From contig CADBQF010000149.1 of the NCBI GenBank assembly GCA_902796705.1, positions 1-6,372 of the forward strand: 6,372 nt of DNA, written 5' to 3'. Both the position numbers and the translations under genes were made by a program. The DNA comes from Ruminococcus flavefaciens. GTDB lineage: Bacteria; Bacillota; Clostridia; Oscillospirales; Ruminococcaceae. Position 1 is the first letter of the stretch. Each line of letters begins with the position of its first letter. The notes under the pieces were generated by a model. The model saw nothing but the letters and a program-made list of their open reading frames with translations. It made no database searches and had not been told where the DNA came from. Below, piece after piece: positions 1 through 5,730 of the stretch.

Positions 1-15
1 CAAGTCTTGCCGTAA

Positions 16-29
16 ACGATAGCTATCGT
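16..29. repeat. 14-bp perfect palindrome at the left edge
   Basis: The sequence ACGATAGCTATCGT equals its own reverse complement over all 14 bases, and the match stops at the flanking A/A pair. It has no loop, so it is more like a protein-binding or repeat-end palindrome than an RNA hairpin. It is not followed by a T-tract on either strand. It lies beside two further inverted repeats (31-58 and 78-116), so it may be part of one composite non-coding repeat cut by the window edge. Function unknown. Confidence 0.5.
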
Positions 30-30
30 A

Positions 31-58
31 AGCGTCCCGTCAGGGGAAATTTGACGCT
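31..58. repeat. Inverted repeat, AGCGTC / GACGCT
   Basis: AGCGTC at 31-36 is complementary to GACGCT at 53-58. An alternative register pairs CGTCA (38-42) with TGACG (52-56) around a 9-nt loop. Only one of the two stems can form at a time. No T-tract follows on either strand, so it is not a standard intrinsic terminator. It is probably part of the same non-coding repeat block as the neighbouring palindromes. Confidence 0.4.
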
Positions 59-77
59 GAAAGTTTTAGGAAGGGAG

Positions 78-116
78 TTTGAGGGAGAACCCTTTTTCAA
101 AAGGGTTTCCCTCAAA
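78..116. repeat. Long imperfect palindrome, likely dispersed intergenic repeat
   Basis: The left arm (78-96) runs TTTGAGGG, then AGAACCC, then TTTT. The right arm (99-116) is its reverse complement except for one extra G in the left arm (about position 87). This gives about 18 base pairs around a minimal TC centre; the inner T4/A4 pairs would probably open into a larger loop. Neither side has a proper T-tract directly after the stem: the plus strand continues with A residues, the minus strand with AAACTCCC. The stem therefore does not fit a simple terminator. Its length, near symmetry and intergenic position suggest a family of dispersed palindromic repeats, as in many clostridial genomes; copy number cannot be seen here. 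Confidence 0.55.
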
Positions 117-137
117 AAAGGTATATCCCTCTATACC
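114..137 (-). terminator. Intrinsic terminator of the thyX-to-U32 operon
   Basis: Read on the minus strand after the U32 stop codon, GGTATA and TATACC pair around a 6-nt GAGGGA loop, followed directly by six T residues (complement of A114-A119). This is the expected hairpin plus U-tract, though the stem is short and AT-rich. A second small hairpin just before it (CCGGT/ACCGG, 136-149) shares two bases with this stem, so the two compete. The T-tract also overlaps the arm of the large palindrome at 78-116. Position, 28 nt after the last gene of the operon, supports the call. Confidence 0.6.
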
Positions 138-164
138 GGTAAAAACCGGGGAGTTCTTTCTCTT

Positions 165-1382
165 TTATTTGGTTTCCTTGCGGATAACAGTTCCGGACGG
201 GAATGTCAGGTCTGATTTGAATGAAAAGTTCATCATAGCGTGGTTGGCTGTCTCGATCTCATTGCCCTCTTCATCAAAGAGTTTGTCAAGAGTCATGCAG
301 ACCGGTTTCTGTGAGGGAGCGAGTATCTCCACGCTGTCTCCAGCGAAGAATTTATTTCTCTGCGTACAATAGACAGTGCCGTTCTCACATTTTTCAACGA
401 CAGCAACGACATCGTAATTCCTGATATAGCCGCTGTTCTCGTAATACTGCGACTCCTCCGGGACACCGAAGAAGAAACCGTTGCAGTATTTTCTGTGGCT
501 CACCTTGTAAACCTCATCACGTATCCAGTCCGGAAGAACGAAATGCTCCGGATCTTTGTAATACTCATCGACTGCCATGCGGTAGGCATTTGTAACGACT
601 GTGACATAGTAAGCTGATTTGGCACGTCCCTCTATTTTAAGGCTGTCAACACCGGCAGATGCGAGCTTGTCGATATGTTCTATCATGCACATATCCTTTG
701 AATTGAGAATATAAGTGCCTCTCTCGTCCTCAAATACCGGGAAGAACTCTCCCGGACGCTTTTCTTCCATGAGGTGATATCCCCAGCGGCAGGGCTGGGC
801 ACATTCTCCCCTGTTTGCGTCACGGTTGACGAGATACTGTGAAAGCAGGCATCTTCCGGAGAATGATACGCACATAGCTCCGTGGACGAAAGCCTCTATA
901 TCGAGATCGGGAGAAGTTTTAGCTCTTATCTCTGCGATCTCTTCAAGGGAAAGCTCTCTTGCGAGGACGATCCTCTTTGCACCCATGCTGTGGAGTTCAC
1001 GGGCGGTAACGTAATTGACTATACCGGTCTGTGTGGAAATGTGTATCTCCATATCCGGTGCATATTTTTTTATAAGCGAGAGCAGTCCGATGTCAGCCAC
1101 GATGAGAGCATCGACATTTGCTGCGACAGCTTCCTCGACGAACTGTTCAAACTGCGGTATCTCGTTGTTTCTCGGAAGAGTATTGCAGGTGAGGTATACT
1201 TTCACACCTTTTGCATGAGCGGCATCAACTGCCTGTTTTAGCTGCTCAAAATCAAAATTCATAGGGGAAGAACGCATTCCGAACTGCTTTCTGCCGAGGT
1301 ACACCGCATCTGCACCGTATTGCAGAGCGGCGTTGAATCTTTCGGTATCACCGGCAGGAGCAAGGACTTCAAGTCTGTCCAT
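165..1382 (-). CDS. U32 family protein, probable tRNA 5-hydroxyuridine biosynthesis protein (TrhP/YrrO-like)
   Basis: This 405-residue protein carries the full U32 signature at residues 163-181: E-x-F-x2-G-A-M-C, then G-R-C and a final S. Old annotation calls the family collagenase-like peptidases. Members studied more recently are Fe-S proteins in RNA or quinone hydroxylation. The prephenate-dependent TrhP proteins (YrrN/YrrO in Bacillus subtilis) make 5-hydroxyuridine at the tRNA wobble position, and length and gene context fit that branch best. Candidate cluster ligands are C171, C178, C194 or C198 (GECAQPC) and C232 (NSKDMC). The N-terminal LAPAGD and the SLKIEGR block near 247-253 are family hallmarks; a beta-rich C-terminal part follows after about residue 320. 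It is the last gene of the operon, 9 bp after mltG, and its AAGGAGG ribosome site overlaps the mltG stop codon. Substrate is inferred, not shown. Confidence 0.88.
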   Translation of the reverse strand: MDRLEVLAPAGDTERFNAALQYGADAVYLGRKQFGMRSSPMNFDFEQLKQAVDAAHAKGVKVYLTCNTLPRNNEIPQFEQFVEEAVAANVDALIVADIGLLSLIKKYAPDMEIHISTQTGIVNYVTARELHSMGAKRIVLARELSLEEIAEIRAKTSPDLDIEAFVHGAMCVSFSGRCLLSQYLVNRDANRGECAQPCRWGYHLMEEKRPGEFFPVFEDERGTYILNSKDMCMIEHIDKLASAGVDSLKIEGRAKSAYYVTVVTNAYRMAVDEYYKDPEHFVLPDWIRDEVYKVSHRKYCNGFFFGVPEESQYYENSGYIRNYDVVAVVEKCENGTVYCTQRNKFFAGDSVEILAPSQKPVCMTLDKLFDEEGNEIETANHAMMNFSFKSDLTFPSGTVIRKETK

Positions 1383-1386
1383 ATAT

Positions 1387-1394
1387 CCTCCTTA
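1387..1394 (-). promoter_or_regulatory. Ribosome binding site of the U32 gene fused to the mltG stop codon
   Basis: Read on the minus strand, TAAGGAGG contains the TAA stop of mltG and a full AAGGAGG Shine-Dalgarno for the U32 gene. The spacer to the U32 ATG is only 4 nt (ATAT), which is short. Ribosomes ending on mltG therefore sit on the initiation site of the next gene, favouring coupled translation. It supports the chosen U32 start at 1382. Confidence 0.75.
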
Positions 1395-2804
1395 TTCCTC
1401 TTCAGCGAGCTTCTCGTCGATATACTGCTGCTCGACCTTAGCCTGATATTCCTCATGCTCTTCGAGTGTCTTAGAGAAGTAAGTCTGTCCTGTGTTGACG
1501 TTGGCGATGAAGTAGAAGTAATCGCTCTCGAACTTTTCGAGTACAGCATCGATAGCTTCGATACCGGGGTTGCAGATAGCTCCGGGTGGGAGTCCGTGGC
1601 CCTTGTAGGTATCGTATGCTTCAACGATCGTCTGGTCGTAAACGTCCATTTTAGCCTTTACGACATCGTTAGCGTAGTTTGAAGTAGGATCTGACTGGAG
1701 GAGCGGGAACTCGTCCTTGTTTTCAAGTCTGTTCCAGAATACAGAAGCAACGAGTGTCATCGTGCTTGTATTGGCAGCCTCTTTCTGAACGATAGAAGCA
1801 AGAGTTATGAGCTGGTCGAGCGAGATGCCGAGTTCTTCCATTCTCTTGTATCTGTCCTCGGTCATCTTGTTGTCGAAGTTGAGGTAGATCTTCTGGCATA
1901 CCTGTTCAGGCTTCATATTTGTATAGAAGTAGTAGGTATCCGGGAAGAGATAGCCTTCCATTCGGTAGAACTTTAGCGAAGTATCAGTCGGGAGCTTGCT
2001 CTCGAAGTCGAATCCGAATCCGCCTGAATTGAAGTAGAATAGGAATTCATCAGCCTTGCAGACATTCTCTGATTCGAGGAGCTGTGCTGCATCGAACAGC
2101 GTGATGCCCTCCGGGAACGTTACTTCGACTGTTTCCTGTTCTTCTTCCTTGGTCGTGGTAAGTTCGATGATTAAAGTCTCATAAGGCATATTCGGACGGA
2201 CGAAGTGTTCGCCGGGGATATAGAGCGAATCAGACTTTCTCAGACGTGAGAAGAGCTGGAAGAATTCAGGCGATTTGATGATGCCCTCATTCTTTAGCAT
2301 AGTGGATATCTCGGCAGTCGTAGCACCTTCCGGGATAACGATCAGCTTTGTGGCATCGCTCTTTCCGATACCGAGCATATCCTTGCCGAAAGCTATGATA
2401 ACGAGCGAGAGACATATCGACACAGCGAATATGAACGTTGTGAGGATAAGAACGCCCGGCAGACGGCTGCGTTTTTTCTTCTTCTTTGATTTTTTCCTTT
2501 TTCTCGGCATCTCTCTCTGACCGCCGTAATACGGATCTTCCTGACCGTAAGGCTCGTCCTGATAATAAGCCTCCGGAGGTATCTCCTGTGAAGCGTCGCC
2601 TTCCTGTTCATAAAGCGGGGGCTCAGACTGTTCCGGCAGAGGATCAGCTTCATCTGCGGCTGTCTGATCGCTGAAAAGGCTGTCAGATACCGGGGCTTCG
2701 CTTTGTTCCGCAGCTTCGCCAGTGACGGGTGCGGCCGATCCTTCGTCAGAGCCGCTGTCAGCGAGAAGCTGGTTTAAAATGTCCTCTGTATCATTATTTG
2801 GCAT
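1392..2804 (-). CDS. mltG: Endolytic murein transglycosylase MltG (YceG-like)
   Basis: This 470-residue membrane-bound lytic transglycosylase cleaves nascent glycan strands outside the membrane and is thought to set their length with the PBP machinery. Residues 1-99 are acidic, rich in Q, P and Y and probably disordered in the cytoplasm. Residues 101-114 are a dense Lys/Arg block, and 115-138 form one membrane helix (type II topology). A LysM-like region follows from about 152. The catalytic part shows EGYLFPDTY (283-291) and ASIVQKEA (336-343), where E342 aligns with the catalytic glutamate of the family. It continues with NRL (358-360), LLQSDPT (368-374) and HGLPPGAICNPG (403-414). The start overlaps the cyclo-ligase gene by 11 bp. 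Its only purine-rich site, AAAGGA, lies about 12 nt upstream, further than usual, so coupling to the upstream gene is likely. The long charged cytoplasmic tail is the main oddity. Confidence 0.93.
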   Translation of the reverse strand: MPNNDTEDILNQLLADSGSDEGSAAPVTGEAAEQSEAPVSDSLFSDQTAADEADPLPEQSEPPLYEQEGDASQEIPPEAYYQDEPYGQEDPYYGGQREMPRKRKKSKKKKKRSRLPGVLILTTFIFAVSICLSLVIIAFGKDMLGIGKSDATKLIVIPEGATTAEISTMLKNEGIIKSPEFFQLFSRLRKSDSLYIPGEHFVRPNMPYETLIIELTTTKEEEQETVEVTFPEGITLFDAAQLLESENVCKADEFLFYFNSGGFGFDFESKLPTDTSLKFYRMEGYLFPDTYYFYTNMKPEQVCQKIYLNFDNKMTEDRYKRMEELGISLDQLITLASIVQKEAANTSTMTLVASVFWNRLENKDEFPLLQSDPTSNYANDVVKAKMDVYDQTIVEAYDTYKGHGLPPGAICNPGIEAIDAVLEKFESDYFYFIANVNTGQTYFSKTLEEHEEYQAKVEQQYIDEKLAEEE

Positions 2805-3372
2805 TACAGAGCACCGTCCTTTCTTCGGTTACGAGTTTATTTATCTTTATATCATGCTCCGCAAGCGGAAGCTCGTCGGTGACGAGAGCTTCATATACAG
2901 GAGCGATAGTATATATATCCTTATGCTGTGAGAGAAATCTGTCATAGTATCCGCCGCCGTATCCGAGCCTTCCTCCCGACGGAGTAAAGGCGAGTCCGGG
3001 TACGATACAGACGGTCTTTCCGGAGCAGTCAGCTTCCGGGAGGTCTTCGCCCGGTTCTTTTATGCCGTAAGCACCGCTGCTAAGGTCATCAAAAGAAGTG
3101 ATGACATGGAAAGTCATGATGCCGTTTTCACCGCATCTCGGCAGAGCTGTCACAGGTCTTCCGCTGATGCTGCAAGACGAGAGGAGAGCCTCTGTCAGAC
3201 GGGAACAATCGAATTCCGAGCGTATCGGTGAGAAGAGCAGTATCGTATCCGCTTCCCTTACTTCGCTGAGGGAGAGTATCCTTTCGGTGATAGCAGCGTC
3301 CTTTGCGGCTTTATCCGGGATATCACGGCGTACCGAGCTGAAACGCCTGCGAAGTGTCTTTTTGTCTTCCAT
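2794..3372 (-). CDS. 5-formyltetrahydrofolate cyclo-ligase (5,10-methenyl-THF synthetase)
   Basis: This 192-residue cytosolic enzyme uses ATP to convert 5-formyl-THF into 5,10-methenyl-THF, returning a storage or inhibitory folate to the one-carbon pool. The family signature is clear at residues 125-147: PGLAFT, then GGRLGYGGGYYDRFL. Earlier landmarks are the basic N-terminus with K4, K5 and R8-R10 (nucleotide-binding side), PIRSEFD (49-55) and YGIKEP (102-107). The C-terminal HDIKINKLVTEERT (173-186) matches the usual end. Length is normal for the family. The TGA of the DJ-1 gene and this ATG are one base apart, and the 20 nt before the ATG have no recognisable Shine-Dalgarno, so translation probably depends on termination-reinitiation. 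Folate chemistry links it to thyX at the head of the operon. Confidence 0.93.
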   Translation of the reverse strand: MEDKKTLRRRFSSVRRDIPDKAAKDAAITERILSLSEVREADTILLFSPIRSEFDCSRLTEALLSSCSISGRPVTALPRCGENGIMTFHVITSFDDLSSGAYGIKEPGEDLPEADCSGKTVCIVPGLAFTPSGGRLGYGGGYYDRFLSQHKDIYTIAPVYEALVTDELPLAEHDIKINKLVTEERTVLCNAK

Positions 3373-3373
3373 A

Positions 3374-3913
3374 TCAGAAAAGAACTGCGTTTTTCTGTCT
3401 GAGGCTCTCAGCAGGTGAAACAGCTTTCTCTACGAGCTTCAGGGCGAAATCCATTGCAGTGCCTGCACCTTTTGAAGTGATGAAGATGCCGTCTTCTGCG
3501 ACATTTCCCTCACCTATCACAGCACCGGTGAGCTGTGTCTCGAAGCCTGTATAGCATACGGCTTTTTTGCCGTTGAGAAGTCCCTTGTGGCCGAGTATCG
3601 ACGGAGCGGCACAGATAGCACCGATATATTTTCCGTTCTCTACGCAGAAATCGATAGCCTTCTGGACGTATTCGGACTTTTCGAGGTTGAGCGTACCCGG
3701 CATACCGCCCGGAAGCACGATCATTTCAAGCTCGTCGCTGAGCGGAGCTTCCTGAGCTATAGTATCAGTCACAACGGGTATTCCGTGCGAACCGGTGACT
3801 ATATTGTCTCCTACTCCGACTGTTACGACTTTTTTTCCGCTCCTGCGAAGCATATCGATAGGAGTAACGGCTTCTGTTTCTTCAAAACCGTCTGCGAGAA
3901 AAACATAGATCAT
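3374..3913 (-). CDS. DJ-1/PfpI family protein (YajL/ThiJ-like)
   Basis: A 179-residue class I glutamine amidotransferase-like protein of the DJ-1 subfamily. From the chosen start it begins with the typical strand and elbow, MIYVFLADGFEETEAVTPID. E14 aligns with the conserved glutamate next to the active cysteine. The nucleophile elbow GAICAAP puts the cysteine at C101 (equivalent to C106 of human DJ-1), and TSKGAGTAMDFAL (147-159) is the usual C-terminal motif. Relatives are described as deglycases, chaperones or oxidative-stress proteins; the physiological substrate is debated, so no reaction is assigned. Three in-frame ATGs lie at 3931, 3922 and 3913. I chose 3913 because AAAGGA sits 9 nt before it and family homology begins there. 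The 3931 ATG would overlap the upstream TGA but has no ribosome site. Confidence 0.88.
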   Translation of the reverse strand: MIYVFLADGFEETEAVTPIDMLRRSGKKVVTVGVGDNIVTGSHGIPVVTDTIAQEAPLSDELEMIVLPGGMPGTLNLEKSEYVQKAIDFCVENGKYIGAICAAPSILGHKGLLNGKKAVCYTGFETQLTGAVIGEGNVAEDGIFITSKGAGTAMDFALKLVEKAVSPAESLRQKNAVLF

Positions 3914-3922
3914 AGATCTCAT

Positions 3923-3928
3923 TCCTTT
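3923..3928 (-). promoter_or_regulatory. Ribosome binding site deciding the DJ-1 gene start
   Basis: AAAGGA on the minus strand lies 9 nt before the ATG at 3913. It is directly against the ATG at 3922 (no spacer) and downstream of the ATG at 3931. Only the 3913 start has workable spacing. The site overlaps the stop codon of the upstream DUF2156 gene (3928-3930). Confidence 0.65.
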
Positions 3929-4821
3929 CATTCAATAACTGCGGTGTACTTATCGAGGAGAAATACCGGGTGGTACGAGAGCTTTGAGCGTCTCAGGCCT
4001 TCGATGCCGAGATCCTCCTCACGATTTATATATTCACAGCCGGAAGCAGCCGCTTTTGCGAAAGCGTTGTTGATACCGGCGTAGATACCGTTTACCGATC
4101 TGTCGGCCTTTTCTATGTGGACACAGAAAGTATCGCTGTTGAGCTTCTCACCTATCGTGAGAGCGACGATCTCCCCTCCTCTGCGGATAATGCCGCCTGT
4201 AAGGCCGAGTTCGTGGTAGTAATTGAAATATGTGTTTATTGCATACTGTTCGGCTATGAAGGAATAGTCACCTGCTTCGGAGCGTTCGTTATATTCCTTT
4301 GTCGTGAAGAGTATGCACTCATCTGTATCTTTATCAGTTATGAGCGAGAATACACAGTCTGTCTCCTCAAACCGTGCGAGGTGGTTACGCTTCGCATGGT
4401 ATTTCTTTCCCGGAAGGTCTGTAAGGTCGGAAGTTCTGTAGATATAATCAGAACCGTCACGGTCGTAAGATATGACCGCACGCCCCGGAAAGATCTCGTT
4501 TATCATCGGTATATTCTCTTTTGTTATGCCGGTAACTCTGAGCGGAACGCCCTGACTGTCCGAATAACGCTTCATTTCGGCAAATACTTCCTTATATCCG
4601 CTGTATGATGTATCACCGGAAGGGAGGATAAACTCCGGCTTCCCTGAGATAAAGCAGCAGGGTATATAGAAATCCTTGTAGAATGTTATTTTTGATCGTC
4701 CCAGACGTGTCCATGCGAGATTATTTGAAAAGCTGTATTCACAGCCCATGAAATTGCTTCTTTGCAGGCAGGAGTTCACCCTATCACGGTCTGAGATAAG
4801 GATATCCCTGAATTCAAGCAT
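3928..4821 (-). CDS. DUF2156 domain protein, phosphatidylglycerol lysyltransferase C-terminal-like (GNAT fold)
   Basis: A 297-residue soluble protein of the DUF2156 / LPG_synthase_C family, the tandem-GNAT fold found in the C-terminal half of MprF and related to the Fem transferases. Those relatives transfer aminoacyl groups from tRNA to lipids or wall precursors; this member's own substrate is unknown. Recognisable blocks are FSNNLAW (31-37), GKKYHAKRNHLARF (138-151), the core segment with HIEKAD and VNGIYAGINNAFAK (235-256) and the diagnostic INREEDLGIEGLRRSKLSYHP (265-285). I see no signal peptide and no membrane helix, so it lacks the flippase part of MprF. It overlaps thyX by 8 bp (ATGCTTGA) and has a good AAGAGG site 6 nt before the ATG. 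Stand-alone members are common in Clostridia. Family call firm, function open. Confidence 0.85.
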   Translation of the reverse strand: MLEFRDILISDRDRVNSCLQRSNFMGCEYSFSNNLAWTRLGRSKITFYKDFYIPCCFISGKPEFILPSGDTSYSGYKEVFAEMKRYSDSQGVPLRVTGITKENIPMINEIFPGRAVISYDRDGSDYIYRTSDLTDLPGKKYHAKRNHLARFEETDCVFSLITDKDTDECILFTTKEYNERSEAGDYSFIAEQYAINTYFNYYHELGLTGGIIRRGGEIVALTIGEKLNSDTFCVHIEKADRSVNGIYAGINNAFAKAAASGCEYINREEDLGIEGLRRSKLSYHPVFLLDKYTAVIE

Positions 4822-5596
4822 CGGCAGCCTCTTTCTTCACAGATGCGTATTTTTCCCTTACGGCAGTGAAAGAGCCGCACGTCATTTTTCCCTCCGGGCA
4901 TTTTCCCTCTGCCACACATGACGGGCCGGCATGAGAGAAGATATGCGGGGCTTTTTCAAGGCAGAGCCGGAGCATCTCGTCAGCAACGGCACGTATCTCC
5001 CACTGGGCTCTGTTGCAGCAGCGGTGGCGGAAGAAATTAAACAGCGAGCGGACGTTCATCGTAACGACTATCTTTGTCTCGCAGGCATTCGGCAGCAGGA
5101 AGCGTGCGTCCTCATTTGCAGCCTTTCTCGCCTTTGAAGCGGCTGTTTTTTCGTCAGTGCCGGAAGCAGTCAACTCCTCCGTGTGTTTAGCGGTGAGCAG
5201 GTCTGCTATCTTTTCATAACTCCTGCTTATCTCGGAGATGATGCGGTCATATTCAGCTTTCGCTTCCGGTATAGCCTCTATCTCCGGAGGCGTGATATAT
5301 TCAAAACCTGATTCGCTCACATACCGCTGGCTCTTCTGGGAATAGGAAGCTATCCTGTGGCGGACGAGCTGATGCGAACAGGCACGGGATATCCCCTCGA
5401 TGCCGAACGTGAACGATACGTGTTCCATGACGCTCTCGTGGCCGATAGATACGAGCATATCGATAAAGCTCTCAGTCTTTTCCGGAGTCAGCCCGTCTCT
5501 GAGAGAACTGATATCGCTGCTGGAATAGCACAGCTTCGCAGCCGTCGCAGCAAGGCGTTCCGGATCTGGCGTATGTGACAGGAGTTCAACCTTCAT
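4814..5596 (-). CDS. thyX: FAD-dependent thymidylate synthase ThyX
   Basis: A 260-residue cytosolic flavoenzyme, active as a tetramer, that methylates dUMP to dTMP using 5,10-methylene-THF and NAD(P)H and releases THF rather than DHF. The ThyX signature RHRx7S is present exactly: R79-H80-R81, then S89. Other family blocks are SIGHESVMEH (50-59), ISRACSHQLVRHR (69-81), LPNACETK (168-175) and FFRHRCCNRAQWEIR (188-202), which bind FAD and dUMP. The tail (224-241) carries C227, C233 and C240 in the pattern C-x5-C-x6-C with GKCPEGKMTCG, a feature of clostridial-type ThyX that might bind a metal. Residues 130-165 form a helical charged insert. It is the first gene of the operon, with AAGGAAGGA about 6 nt before the ATG and a strong promoter upstream. 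Confidence 0.95.
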   Translation of the reverse strand: MKVELLSHTPDPERLAATAAKLCYSSSDISSLRDGLTPEKTESFIDMLVSIGHESVMEHVSFTFGIEGISRACSHQLVRHRIASYSQKSQRYVSESGFEYITPPEIEAIPEAKAEYDRIISEISRSYEKIADLLTAKHTEELTASGTDEKTAASKARKAANEDARFLLPNACETKIVVTMNVRSLFNFFRHRCCNRAQWEIRAVADEMLRLCLEKAPHIFSHAGPSCVAEGKCPEGKMTCGSFTAVREKYASVKKEAADA

Positions 5597-5662
5597 AATG
5601 TATCCTTCCTTTCAGGGATCGCATTGATGCAGGAGCATATCATCTCCAACGCATATATCATT

Positions 5663-5691
5663 ATTTTACCATATATCCTATTTCAAGTCAA
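5663..5691 (-). promoter_or_regulatory. Sigma-A promoter of the thyX operon
   Basis: On the minus strand, TTGACT (5686-5691) and TAAAAT (5663-5668) are separated by exactly 17 nt. TGG directly before the -10 gives an extended -10 (TGn). Transcription should start near 5656, leaving a leader of about 60 nt. That leader has only weak pairing (GGAG/CTCC around 8 nt; GCAT/ATGC around 2 nt), and I see no riboswitch or attenuator. Confidence 0.8.
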
Positions 5692-5730
5692 GGAAAAAGA
5701 GTAAATTATATTTGTGCAAAACAGAAAAAA

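Noticed and set aside
79..372. Plus-strand open frame of 97 codons
   Set aside because: It starts inside the palindromic repeat and continues antisense to the 3' end of the U32 gene. No family resemblance and no believable start context.
882..1241. Plus-strand open frame of 119 codons antisense to the U32 gene
   Set aside because: The minus-strand protein is a clear U32 member over its full length; the antisense frame has no recognisable motif and is a codon-bias shadow.
1259..1624. Minus-strand frame of 121 codons spanning the mltG/U32 junction
   Set aside because: It overlaps two well-supported genes in another frame and has low-complexity Ser/Thr/Arg composition typical of an out-of-frame reading.
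2467..2512. A-rich runs encoding the Lys block of MltG, considered as a programmed frameshift site
   Set aside because: The A6C run is not in the frame needed for a standard -1 slippery heptamer, and the zero frame continues into a complete MltG domain.
2393..2653. Minus-strand frame of 86 codons within the start of mltG
   Set aside because: An out-of-frame reading of the charged mltG N-terminus; Arg-rich with no family match.
2868..2892. Hairpin GAAGCTCGTC / GACGAGAGCTTC with a 2-nt bulge, inside the cyclo-ligase gene about 65 nt before mltG
   Set aside because: It lies in a conserved coding stretch, has no T-tract after it on the minus strand, and may simply follow from codon use. Not enough to call an attenuator.
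3587..4084. Plus-strand frame of 165 codons antisense to the DJ-1 and DUF2156 genes
   Set aside because: Both minus-strand genes have clear family motifs here; the antisense product has none.
4117..4608. Plus-strand frame of 163 codons antisense to the DUF2156 gene
   Set aside because: Antisense shadow without ribosome site or family resemblance.
5597..5656. Leader of the thyX operon considered for a riboswitch
   Set aside because: Only about 60 nt with two very short pairings (GGAG/CTCC; GCAT/ATGC) and no known aptamer pattern or terminator.
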